Origin: RGIG5612 sp045604025
GTDB taxonomy: Bacteria; Bacillota; Clostridia; Lachnospirales; Lachnospiraceae
Direction of reading: 5' to 3'
Assembly: GCA_045604025.1 (NCBI GenBank)
Contig: JAZUNG010000083.1
Location: forward strand, 1-6,875
Length of the DNA stretch: 6,875 bases
The stretch's first letter is position 1. Every line of letters starts with the position of its first letter. This document shows, one piece after another, positions 1 through 5,078 of this stretch. The notes under the pieces are model-generated. The model made no database searches. It worked only from the letters and a program-made list of their open reading frames with translations, and was not told the DNA's origin. The translations under genes and the position numbers were made by a program.

Positions 1-2
1 CC

Positions 3-140
3 AGAAACCTGAAGCTTATCAAGCACAGCAGGAACCACGGGTATAAAATGCCCGATTGACACACCGACTGCCATACAAAGCAGGACCCATACAGATAAGT
101 ACCGTTGAAATGTATTAATGCCTTTCTCTCCAGATTTCAT
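3..140 (-). CDS. acr3: ACR3-family arsenite efflux permease, N-terminal fragment (cut by window edge)
   Basis: The first 46 codons of a membrane protein run off the left edge. Reading begins MKSGEKGINTFQRYLSVWVL, followed by LCMAVGVSIGHFIPVVP. This matches the start of ACR3-type arsenite/H+ antiporters (Bacillus YqcL/ArsB type): a short polar N-terminus, an aromatic-Tyr-Leu turn, then a first membrane helix ending in a Gly-rich stretch and Pro. The product would export arsenite across the cytoplasmic membrane. The start is supported by AAAGGAG at 148-154, 7 nt upstream of the ATG. It lies 106 bp downstream of arsR on the same strand, the usual arsR-acr3 order, so regulation by ArsR is expected. 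Identity rests on 46 residues plus the arsR neighbour; the rest of the protein and any arsC lie outside the window. Confidence 0.85.
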   Translation of the reverse strand, partial: MKSGEKGINTFQRYLSVWVLLCMAVGVSIGHFIPVVPAVLDKLQVS

Positions 141-156
141 ATACTATCTCCTTTAG

Positions 157-170
157 TTCGATATATTGAA
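157..170. promoter_or_regulatory. AT-rich imperfect palindrome upstream of acr3, possible ArsR operator
   Basis: TTCGATATATTGAA is a 14-bp palindrome with one mismatched pair, located between arsR and acr3 just upstream of the acr3 ribosome binding site. ArsR-type repressors bind AT-rich dyads of about this size, so a second operator or internal control site is possible. No convincing promoter was seen next to it, and AT-rich palindromes arise easily by chance. Confidence 0.3.
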
Positions 171-195
171 ATGTATCTATTTATTAGCCTTTTAT

Positions 196-223
196 ATAGG
201 CAATCCCAAAGGGGACTGCCTAT
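196..223 (-). other. Intercistronic hairpin between arsR and acr3
   Basis: Two 12-nt arms (196-207 and 212-223) pair around a 4-nt loop. All positions pair in RNA, with one G-U wobble on the minus strand. There is no T-run after the stem on either strand, so it is not a classical terminator. It may be a processing or mRNA-stability element that sets the arsR:acr3 ratio; that role is inference. Confidence 0.5.
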
Positions 224-246
224 TAATCTGTTATCAATAAGCCTGC

Positions 247-564
247 TTATTCGCAACAGCAAGTGGTTTTTACTTCCCCTGTGCTTTCGCAGTCACATCT
301 GGCGTAGGTCCCAATCATGTCACGAAATGCCGAGACACCTTCTGGGGAAATAGAATAGTACATCCATTTTCCATCTTTCCTGCCAGTCACAAGATTACTG
401 TCACAAAGGATCTTCATATGATGGGATAATGTAGGCTGCGTGATATTCAGTTCTTCCAGGAGAACACAGCCGCATTTCTCACCATGCTGAAGAGACAGCA
501 TAATCGCAAGACGATTTTCATCTGCAAGAGCCTTTATGCTTCTGACATCTTCTCTGAATCCCAT
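247..564 (-). CDS. arsR: ArsR-family arsenite-responsive transcriptional repressor
   Basis: A 105-aa winged-helix repressor of the ArsR/SmtB family. It would bind operator DNA at its own promoter and release it when As(III) or a similar metalloid binds cysteines. Residues 5-25 form the first helices (ALADENRLAIMLSL). The HTH recognition helix lies at about 40-58 (ITQPTLSHHMKIL) and the beta-wing at about 61-71 (GRKDGKWMYYS). Metal-ligand candidates are C31 and C33 at the start of the fourth helix, matching the first two cysteines of the classical CVCDLC box. There is also a Cys-rich tail (C90, C92, C102-C104). The start used is the ATG at 562-564, 8 nt after GGAGG. A longer in-frame start at 606 overlaps the promoter and is unlikely. 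arsR has its own promoter (591-619) and sits ahead of acr3. Confidence 0.93.
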   Translation of the reverse strand: MGFREDVRSIKALADENRLAIMLSLQHGEKCGCVLLEELNITQPTLSHHMKILCDSNLVTGRKDGKWMYYSISPEGVSAFRDMIGTYARCDCESTGEVKTTCCCE

Positions 565-590
565 TTTCTTCACCTCCAGTAACTGCTGGA

Positions 591-619
591 AGTATATCAC
601 ACACATTTACGAATGTCAA
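591..619 (-). promoter_or_regulatory. Sigma-A promoter of arsR with dyad in the spacer
   Basis: On the minus strand, -35 TTGACA (614-619) and -10 TATACT (591-596) are separated by exactly 17 bp, a near-perfect housekeeping promoter. The expected start of transcription is about 584-588, giving a leader of about 20-24 nt. The spacer contains ACATTCGTAAATGT (5-bp arms, 4-bp centre), a good place for an ArsR operator that would block polymerase. Confidence 0.82.
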
Positions 620-635
620 TATGTCTATGTAACTT

Positions 636-1346
636 TTAGACTCCTTTCTCCTTAAGTTCCTTTTTATATTTGTAAAGGGATCCATAGGAGATTCCCAGCA
701 TCTTTATAAGCTCTTCATCGTTAAGTGTCCCGCCGAAACTCTTGGAATGTTTCAAGATTTTTGGCTTACATTCTTTCGCCTTTTTTGTCTCGATATAAGC
801 ACCTTTGGCCCGTCCAACCTGTTTCCCCTCAGTTTTGGCTTTCCGAACGCCCTCGCTTGTACGCTGATGGAGAAAGTCAAGTTCATGCTGTGCCGTCTGA
901 AATGCAAGTTGAATCTGTTTCCGAGCAACGTCGATCATATAATCGTGCAGAGCGTTTGTTATAGCTGAGATCAATTTGTCCGTAGATGCACGACCCCTTT
1001 CTGCCTGCCTCGCCATCTGCACTTCCATTGCTTGGCGGTACACATCACTATTAATATGTGGTTCCTTCAGAAAAACCAACCTGACGCCCTTATCAAACAA
1101 CTGCTCGTAAAATTCCATTCCTTCTTCAGCATTCCTGCTCATACGAGACACCTCATCAAATACGACTGTATCACCACGCTTGAGGCGAGTCTCAAGGCCA
1201 TTCCATCTTGGACGATCCAAAGTAGCACCCGTGAACTCTTCCTGTATGATAACCGCATCAGGAAAAGCACGCCTGATGTTATCGATTTGCCGTTCCAACT
1301 TTTGTTTTGGCGTGCTTACACGCGCATAGCCCCATATCGTATTCAT
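636..1346 (-). CDS. Serine recombinase (resolvase/invertase family)
   Basis: A 236-aa site-specific recombinase of the small resolvase/invertase type, which cuts and rejoins DNA through a phosphoserine link. The catalytic domain occupies about 4-140. The nucleophile is S11 in YARVST (with R9), and the conserved arginines are R68 and R71 in SRMSRN, at the gamma-delta resolvase numbering. A long helical segment follows at about 105-165. The C-terminal DNA-binding part ends in a helix-turn-helix at about 208-232 (LNDEELIKMLGISYGSLYKYKK). It is somewhat longer than gamma-delta resolvase (183 aa) because of a basic linker at about 170-205. The start is the ATG at 1344-1346, 9 nt after AAGGAG; an upstream in-frame ATG at 1379 lies in the promoter/operator region. 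It may resolve cointegrates, invert DNA or move the island; which of these cannot be read from the sequence. Confidence 0.92.
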   Translation of the reverse strand: MNTIWGYARVSTPKQKLERQIDNIRRAFPDAVIIQEEFTGATLDRPRWNGLETRLKRGDTVVFDEVSRMSRNAEEGMEFYEQLFDKGVRLVFLKEPHINSDVYRQAMEVQMARQAERGRASTDKLISAITNALHDYMIDVARKQIQLAFQTAQHELDFLHQRTSEGVRKAKTEGKQVGRAKGAYIETKKAKECKPKILKHSKSFGGTLNDEELIKMLGISYGSLYKYKKELKEKGV

Positions 1347-1369
1347 GTAATACATCTCCTTCATATCAG

Positions 1370-1390
1370 AATAAACCACCGTTTATTATA
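1370..1390 (-). promoter_or_regulatory. Extended -10 promoter of the recombinase, overlapping an inverted repeat
   Basis: On the minus strand TGGTATAAT forms an extended -10 (TATAAT at 1385-1390) with no good -35. Overlapping its downstream edge is a perfect inverted repeat with 7-bp arms, AATAAAC and GTTTATT (1370-1376 and 1381-1387), and a 4-bp centre. It covers the expected transcription start. This layout suggests an operator for repression, perhaps autoregulation, or a recombinase binding half-site pair. Confidence 0.6.
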
Positions 1391-1428
1391 CCAGTCTGAA
1401 TGCAGTTTCTGCGGAGCCTGATTCATCG

Positions 1429-1656
1429 TCATTTTACTCTTGTTGAACCATCTACCATCTTTATCACAAAGTCTGAGGAATACATGTTGTCTGAAACACC
1501 TTCCAAGCAGACGTTGCATTCAAAAGAAGTTACATCTTCGTCCATTTCAAGCATATTAACCATTGCTGATTGTATTTTGCTGTACGTTCTGCAGATGTCT
1601 TTGCACTTAGAAACCTTCCGTTTCTCGCATCTACCTTTGTAATTGATTTTCTTCAT
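1429..1656 (-). pseudogene. tnsA: TnsA-like transposon endonuclease, truncated N-terminal fragment
   Basis: A 75-aa reading frame beginning MKKINYKGRCEKRKVSKCKD and containing ICRTYSKIQSA, FECNVCLEG and MYSSDFVIKMVDG. This resembles the N-terminal endonuclease region of TnsA proteins from Tn7-like elements of Firmicutes (compare STDF and DCKDG around the catalytic Asp of Tn7 TnsA). TnsA cuts the 5' strand ends during cut-and-paste transposition with TnsB. Here D62 would be the central catalytic Asp. The frame stops just after the DG turn, about where the catalytic Lys would be, so most of the fold and the C-terminal domain are missing (full TnsA proteins are over 200 aa). The start is the ATG at 1654-1656, 6 nt after AAAGGAG. 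The recombinase promoter begins about 40 bp after the stop, suggesting truncation by the recombinase/ars module. Recognition is by memory of the family; a small unrelated protein is the alternative. Confidence 0.6.
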
Positions 1657-1682
1657 TGAAATCTCCTTTCGCCTTGTTCTGT

Positions 1683-1762
1683 TTTCCCACTTTCTTCCCA
1701 AGTTCTCCCCACTTTCTGCAAGTGGGAAGTAATCGGGGAGAAGTCGGGGAGAAGTCGGGGTT
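1683..1762. repeat. Inverted array of seven G-rich 11-bp repeats
   Basis: Three head-to-tail 11-mers read on the minus strand (1705-1715 AAAGTGGGGAG, 1694-1704 AACTTGGGAAG, 1683-1693 AAAGTGGGAAA). Four read on the plus strand (1719-1729 CAAGTGGGAAG, 1730-1740 TAATCGGGGAG, 1741-1751 AAGTCGGGGAG, 1752-1762 AAGTCGGGGTT). The two sets face away from a 3-bp centre (1716-1718). The 11-bp period places every G-run on nearly the same face of the helix, as expected for cooperative binding of a protein. The array ends 27 bp before the tnsA start codon. The plus strand has four G-runs in phase, a borderline G-quadruplex motif. Function is unknown. Confidence 0.8.
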
Positions 1763-1826
1763 TTTCATTCCCGAAAACCCTTGATTTTCCTACACTTTTG
1801 GATCCTCCTTATTTCCCCCCAAGATC

Positions 1827-1904
1827 TGTTCCCCCGATTTCACTATGATGAGTGACAACCTCGTTGATCGTGATTTCGTCGAAAAGTGACAAGTTCTTTG
1901 GTCG
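1827..1904 (+). mobile_element. Possible second Tn7-like end (TnsB-like sites facing right)
   Basis: Two clear TnsB-like sites read on the plus strand: TGACAACCTCGTTGATCG (1853-1870) and TGACAAGTTCTTTGGTCG (1887-1904). The first matches the site at 2173-2190 on the minus strand at 15 of 18 positions. A TGTTC at 1827-1831, followed by a stretch ending GATGAG, resembles the outer part of the guaA-side terminus, though with extra C residues. A degenerate copy is at 1973-1990. The wider spacing of these sites compared with the guaA side recalls the asymmetric left and right ends of Tn7. The exact boundary is uncertain: no 5-bp duplication matching the other side is seen. Confidence 0.5.
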
Positions 1905-2093
1905 TCATCTTCCGCAGACGGTCTTTCGTTCCGTCCATCTCCGATCCGTCAAATCACGTCTCTTCTTCACCGTGACATCCTCACGAACCATCATCATCAG
2001 GACTTCACTAAACAATCCGCAAGCCCTTGAAATTACAGGACTTTTGGGACGTTTCGGTCTTTTTCGCTTGGGTGTATTACAAGACGAAAGGAC

Positions 2094-2139
2094 ATAGAAA
2101 AAGCCTCATGCTGTGACGTAATGTCATAGCACAAGGCTT
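2094..2139 (-). terminator. Rho-independent terminator downstream of guaA
   Basis: Arms at 2101-2117 and 2123-2139 form a 17-bp stem with a 5-nt loop. On the minus strand there is one A-C mismatch and two G-U wobbles, followed directly by TTTTT (counting stem end) then C. Read on the plus strand the stem has two mismatches and no clean T-run, so it is built for minus-strand transcription. It would end the exporter-guaA transcript about 90 bp past the guaA stop, inside the proposed mobile element. Confidence 0.82.
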
Positions 2140-2165
2140 CTAGGTTTTACTATGTTTTTTTAGGC

Positions 2166-2221
2166 TGTCACGCGCTCAACGATTTTGTCATTTTCAGGCT
2201 CATCGTGAGTGTCATCGAACA
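2166..2221 (-). mobile_element. Tn7-like transposon terminus abutting guaA, with TnsB-like sites
   Basis: Read on the minus strand away from guaA, the sequence starts TGTTCGATGACAC, with the terminal TGT typical of Tn7-like ends. Site 1 is TGACACTCACGATGAGCC (2197-2214), site 2 is TGACAAAATCGTTGAGCG (2173-2190), and a third TGACA core is at 2166-2170. TGACA cores recur at 24 and 20 bp, the tight packing of a Tn7 right end. The end falls 7 bp beyond the guaA stop codon, and the tnsA-like gene lies inward in the same orientation as guaA, exactly as tnsA lies relative to glmS in Tn7. The predicted 5-bp target duplication would be CTTGC (2222-2226); its partner is not found within the window. Confidence 0.65.
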
Positions 2222-2228
2222 CTTGCTA

Positions 2229-3215
2229 CTACTCCCACTCTACTGTTGCCGGGGGCTTCGGTGTGTAGTCAAACAGTACGCGGTTGATTCCCGGAACCTC
2301 TGAAGTGATCCTCTGTACCAGGTGATCGATCAGATCTGCAGGAAGATGCTCAACTGTTACTTCCACAACGTCAGTGGTGTTGATCGCGCGGATGATGCAC
2401 GGCCAGCTGAATGTTCTCTTTCCGTCTGTGATACCGGTAGACTTGATGTCAGGCACAACTGTGAAGTACTGCCATACCTTGCCTTCCAGTCCATTTTTTG
2501 CAAACTCTTCACGCAGGATCGCGTCTGATTCGCGAACTGCCTCCAGACGGTCACGGGTGATAGCGCCTATGCAGCGTACGCCCAGTCCGGGTCCGGGGAA
2601 TGGCTGACGGTAAACCATGCTGGCAGGAAGTCCCAGCTGCTCACCGACTACACGTACCTCGTCCTTGAATAGGACTCTGACAGGCTCGACCAGTTCGAAC
2701 TGAAGATCTTCAGGAAGACCACCTGCGTTGTGATGCGCCTTGATGCCTGCTTCGCTCTCGAGGATATCGGGCCAGATAGTTCCCTGTCCGAGGAACTCTA
2801 TGCCATCCAGCTTTCTGGCTTCCTCTGCAAAGACTTCTATGAACTCACCACCGATGATCTTTCTCTTGGTCTCGGGATCGTCTACTCCTGCGAGTTTGTC
2901 CAGGAATCTGTCTACAGCGTCAACATAGATGAGATTGGCGCCCAGTTCCTCTCTGAACACCTGTACAACCTGCTCGGGTTCGCCTTTTCTGAGCAGTCCG
3001 TGATTTACGTGAACGCATACCAGCTGATCGCCGATTGCTTTGTTCAGCAGAGCTGCACATACTGAAGAGTCCACACCGCCTGAAAGAGCCAGCAGAACCT
3101 TCTTGTCCCCAACCTGCGCCCTGATGGCTTCGATCATCTCATCGATGTAGGCCTGAGCCAGTTCAGGTGTGGTGATCCTCACCATGTCATCTGATCTTGT
3201 GATAAAATCTGTCAT
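2229..3215 (-). CDS. guaA: GMP synthase, ATP-pyrophosphatase subunit (GuaB-type split half of GuaA; no glutaminase domain)
   Basis: Converts XMP to GMP with ATP and ammonia, the last step of guanine nucleotide synthesis, in the cytoplasm. The 328 aa cover only the synthetase half. The ATP-PPase P-loop is SGGVDSS (45-51), followed by LGQGTIWPDILES (142-154) and HHNAGGLPED (161-170). The dimerisation-domain signature is RQPFPGPGLGVR (203-214), and the C-terminus is KPPATVEWE (320-328). Single-chain bacterial GuaA is about 510-525 aa with an N-terminal class I glutamine amidotransferase domain, which is absent here. The start is genuine: GGGAGGA lies 8 nt before the ATG, and the upstream gene ends 25 nt away with no room for the missing domain. 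The size is like the archaeal GuaAb subunit, so a separate glutaminase (GuaAa-like) should exist elsewhere. The 3' end is also the target of the adjacent mobile element. Confidence 0.93.
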   Translation of the reverse strand: MTDFITRSDDMVRITTPELAQAYIDEMIEAIRAQVGDKKVLLALSGGVDSSVCAALLNKAIGDQLVCVHVNHGLLRKGEPEQVVQVFREELGANLIYVDAVDRFLDKLAGVDDPETKRKIIGGEFIEVFAEEARKLDGIEFLGQGTIWPDILESEAGIKAHHNAGGLPEDLQFELVEPVRVLFKDEVRVVGEQLGLPASMVYRQPFPGPGLGVRCIGAITRDRLEAVRESDAILREEFAKNGLEGKVWQYFTVVPDIKSTGITDGKRTFSWPCIIRAINTTDVVEVTVEHLPADLIDHLVQRITSEVPGINRVLFDYTPKPPATVEWE

Positions 3216-3240
3216 TTATATAAGTCCTCCCATATTATTA

Positions 3241-4149
3241 TCAAACTTCTCTTCTGCGGGACAGAAGCCATCCGCAGATGGTAAATATTATACCATATAC
3301 TACCGCAACTGCCACTGCTGTTATGATTTCTTTTGCATCTGTGGATGTGGACGATACCAGGCTGAACGCGCCATTCAGCCAGTAGTCAGAGATGAGTACA
3401 TCCCTCTTGTTGATAATCAGCTCGATCAGCGTCAGGATCATGGGCAGCACGATCGGGAAAGCGATAGATGTGACCAGTACCGGACCTGTCCTCTTGAACA
3501 GCGCTGCCAGGAAGCAGAAGAATGTGCTGTAAGAAGCCATGACCAGCAGCTGGATCAGCATCATAGGAAGTACCTTTATGCTCCAGCCCTCTCCGATATT
3601 CCACATCAGGGTTCCTGTCAGGAATCCTGCCAGAAACGCTATCAGTGCGTATACAATGGATGTCACCATGCATACAATATATTTTGCGAAGTATACCTCG
3701 CCTCTGGAATAACCCTTGGTCAGAACATTCTTGATGGTCCCGTTTCCGAAGTCACCACAGATAAATACCGCCGCAAATGCTGCAAATGCCACGACAATAT
3801 AGATATTGGACAGCGCAGACATCATCCCTGTAAGGCCGTTGTTATTGGTTATCAATCCCATAGACTGTGAGAATGAGTCATCCAGACTGTCCTCGAAACT
3901 GTAATCGTCCGGATAACCCTCTTCCGGAATACCGAAGTCATCATAATACTCGGGAAGCTCACCCTCCGGCAAGGGTTCGGCAAACTCCTCTTCCATATAG
4001 AAATCATCTGTGATTGACTCTACAGCCATTTCCGTCAACTTGTTGACACCGGCAAACAGAAGTATCAGACCCACCATAACTGCTGCGCACACATAGAGGA
4101 CCTTCGCCTGGAACAATTTTCTGAATTCAAATCTTATCAGAGCACTCAT
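3241..4149 (-). CDS. ABC-2 type transporter permease (BcrB/lantibiotic-exporter type)
   Basis: A 302-aa membrane subunit of an ABC exporter. It has a short cytoplasmic N-terminus and six predicted helices at about 17-35, 114-132, 156-182, 194-218, 223-247 and 275-296, plus a basic C-terminus (SRRREV). This is the fold of BcrB-like permeases that handle peptides such as bacitracin or lantibiotics. Between helices 1 and 2 lies an unusual acidic extracytoplasmic loop (about 48-92, roughly 19 Asp/Glu), and no Lys or Arg occurs between K37 and K140. The start is the ATG at 4147-4149, 1 nt after the ATPase stop codon, preceded by AGGTGG. A GTG three codons earlier is also in frame but badly spaced. 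Tight spacing implies translational coupling with the ATPase. Substrate is unknown. Confidence 0.88.
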   Translation of the reverse strand: MSALIRFEFRKLFQAKVLYVCAAVMVGLILLFAGVNKLTEMAVESITDDFYMEEEFAEPLPEGELPEYYDDFGIPEEGYPDDYSFEDSLDDSFSQSMGLITNNNGLTGMMSALSNIYIVVAFAAFAAVFICGDFGNGTIKNVLTKGYSRGEVYFAKYIVCMVTSIVYALIAFLAGFLTGTLMWNIGEGWSIKVLPMMLIQLLVMASYSTFFCFLAALFKRTGPVLVTSIAFPIVLPMILTLIELIINKRDVLISDYWLNGAFSLVSSTSTDAKEIITAVAVAVVYGIIFTICGWLLSRRREV

Positions 4150-4150
4150 G

Positions 4151-5059
4151 TCAGCCACCTATCCTTTCTATAAAGTAATCCTCTATATTGTTGGCGGCAG
4201 CGTTCAGACTGCTGACTGAAATATTGTTAGTGACCAGTATCCTGTTGATCGCGGCAGGCTCAAATGTATGGTCATAAATGGTTATGGTCTCACCGTTTAC
4301 GACTACTTCACCCAGCGGAATGACTCTTCCGAGTACCTCTACCGCTCCTTGGGGGTTATCAGTTGTCAGGGTGATATTCTCCCTGAACTTGTTTTCTATA
4401 TCATGTGCCGTGATCTCTTCTACCAGCACACCATCATTGATGATGCCGTAGCGTGTAACGATCCTGGACAGCTCATCCAGCAGATGGCTGGAGATCAGGA
4501 AAGTTACTCCCTTTTCATGGTTCAGGTTGCGGATGGCATCACGGATATCCTTGATACCTGCAGGGTCCAGTCCGTTTACCGGCTCATCCATAACCATGAA
4601 CTCGGGGTCTCCCAGCATGGCTATCGCCAGACCCAGACGCTGCTTCATACCCAGTGAGTAGTGCCCGACCTTCTTGTTTCCGGCATCTGTAAGCCCCACC
4701 AGATCTATCAGCTCCAGGAGTTCAGAATCAGTTTTGGCTGCGGCATCGCTTCCGGAAATGATCGCAAAGCGTTTCAGATTCTCCAGTGATGTACAGCCTG
4801 TATACAGAGCAGGGGCCTCGATGATGCTGCCCATCTTCTGACCGGCCTGTTTCCTGTCCATACCATTAAAGAGTAAGATGCTCCCGCTATCAGGTATGGC
4901 CAGATCCAGGATCAGTCTCATGAACGTGGTCTTACCCGCTCCGTTTTTACCTATAAATCCATAGATATCGCCCTTGTCGATATCCATGTTGATATTGTTT
5001 ACAACCTTTTTACCGCCATAGGTTTTGGTCAGTCCCTCGGTATGCAGGACATTTCCCAT
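4151..5059 (-). CDS. ABC transporter ATP-binding protein (BcrA-like)
   Basis: A 302-aa nucleotide-binding subunit that powers the permease encoded next to it. Motifs are Walker A GKNGAGKT (37-44), signature YSLGMKQRL (134-142, the SLGMKQ variant usual in BcrA/NatA-type ATPases), Walker B FMVMDEP (154-160, with catalytic E159), D-loop GLDP (163-166) and switch His H192. The N-terminal domain spans about 4-225. About 75 residues follow as a C-terminal extension typical of the BcrA group. A ribosome binding site GAGGGGG lies just upstream of the ATG at 5057-5059. It is 19 nt downstream of the XRE gene, and its stop codon is followed after one base by the permease ATG, so the three genes form one operon. 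Confidence 0.93.
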   Translation of the reverse strand: MGNVLHTEGLTKTYGGKKVVNNINMDIDKGDIYGFIGKNGAGKTTFMRLILDLAIPDSGSILLFNGMDRKQAGQKMGSIIEAPALYTGCTSLENLKRFAIISGSDAAAKTDSELLELIDLVGLTDAGNKKVGHYSLGMKQRLGLAIAMLGDPEFMVMDEPVNGLDPAGIKDIRDAIRNLNHEKGVTFLISSHLLDELSRIVTRYGIINDGVLVEEITAHDIENKFRENITLTTDNPQGAVEVLGRVIPLGEVVVNGETITIYDHTFEPAAINRILVTNNISVSSLNAAANNIEDYFIERIGG

Positions 5060-5078
5060 ATTTGCTCACCCCCTCAGG

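Larger units (their letters stand above)
1657..2228. other. Gene-free interval between guaA and tnsA: transposon end and repeats
   Basis: About 570 bp with no credible gene. From right to left it holds the Tn7-like terminus next to guaA (2166-2221), the guaA-direction terminator (2094-2139), a stretch with one degenerate TGACA-type motif (1973-1990), the opposite-facing site cluster (1827-1904), two further G-runs on the minus strand (1812-1820 and 1830-1835), and the 11-bp repeat array (1683-1762). The plus-strand open frame at 1852-2097 has no start signals and no recognisable domain. Confidence 0.75.

Noticed and set aside
105..115. 11-bp direct repeat TTGAAATGTAT at 105-115 and 166-176
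   Set aside because: One copy is within the acr3 coding region and the other in AT-rich spacer; no further copies, likely chance.
572..593. 8-bp hairpin that would hide the arsR ribosome binding site
   Set aside because: The arms pair well, but the far arm overlaps the -10 element and lies upstream of the expected transcription start, so it would not be in the mRNA.
1719..1733. Resemblance of AAGTGGGAAGTAA to the guaA 3' end, as an integrase attachment repeat
   Set aside because: It is on the opposite strand to guaA, has an extra base, and belongs to the 11-bp repeat family; no tyrosine integrase is visible.
1683..1762. CRISPR-like array
   Set aside because: Units are 11 bp with no spacers and half are inverted; no cas genes.
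1910..1996. Short minus-strand frame with an RRDLTDRRWTER stretch recalling IS5-type transposase N-termini
   Set aside because: Only about 25-30 codons before a stop, no further homologous sequence and no IS ends nearby; probably chance.
1852..2097. 81-codon plus-strand frame in the guaA-tnsA interval
   Set aside because: It starts inside a TnsB-like site, has no ribosome binding site and no recognisable family; the DNA is better explained as binding sites and terminator.
2186..2197. TGTCATTTTCAG, identical to the first 12 bases of Tn402/Tn5053-type inverted repeats as I remember them
   Set aside because: The match stops after 12 bases, it lies inside rather than at the boundary, and the other sites plus tnsA fit a Tn7-like end better. 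The two families share TGACA-type transposase sites.
1822..2226. 5-bp target duplication flanking a 1827-2221 element
   Set aside because: The flanks are AGATC on the left and CTTGC on the right; they do not match, so a simple single insertion with these exact ends is not supported.
3169..3870. 233-codon plus-strand open frame opposite the permease
   Set aside because: It lies antisense to a clear six-helix permease, is rich in Cys, His, Tyr and Gln as expected of a shadow frame, and has no ribosome binding site or domain.
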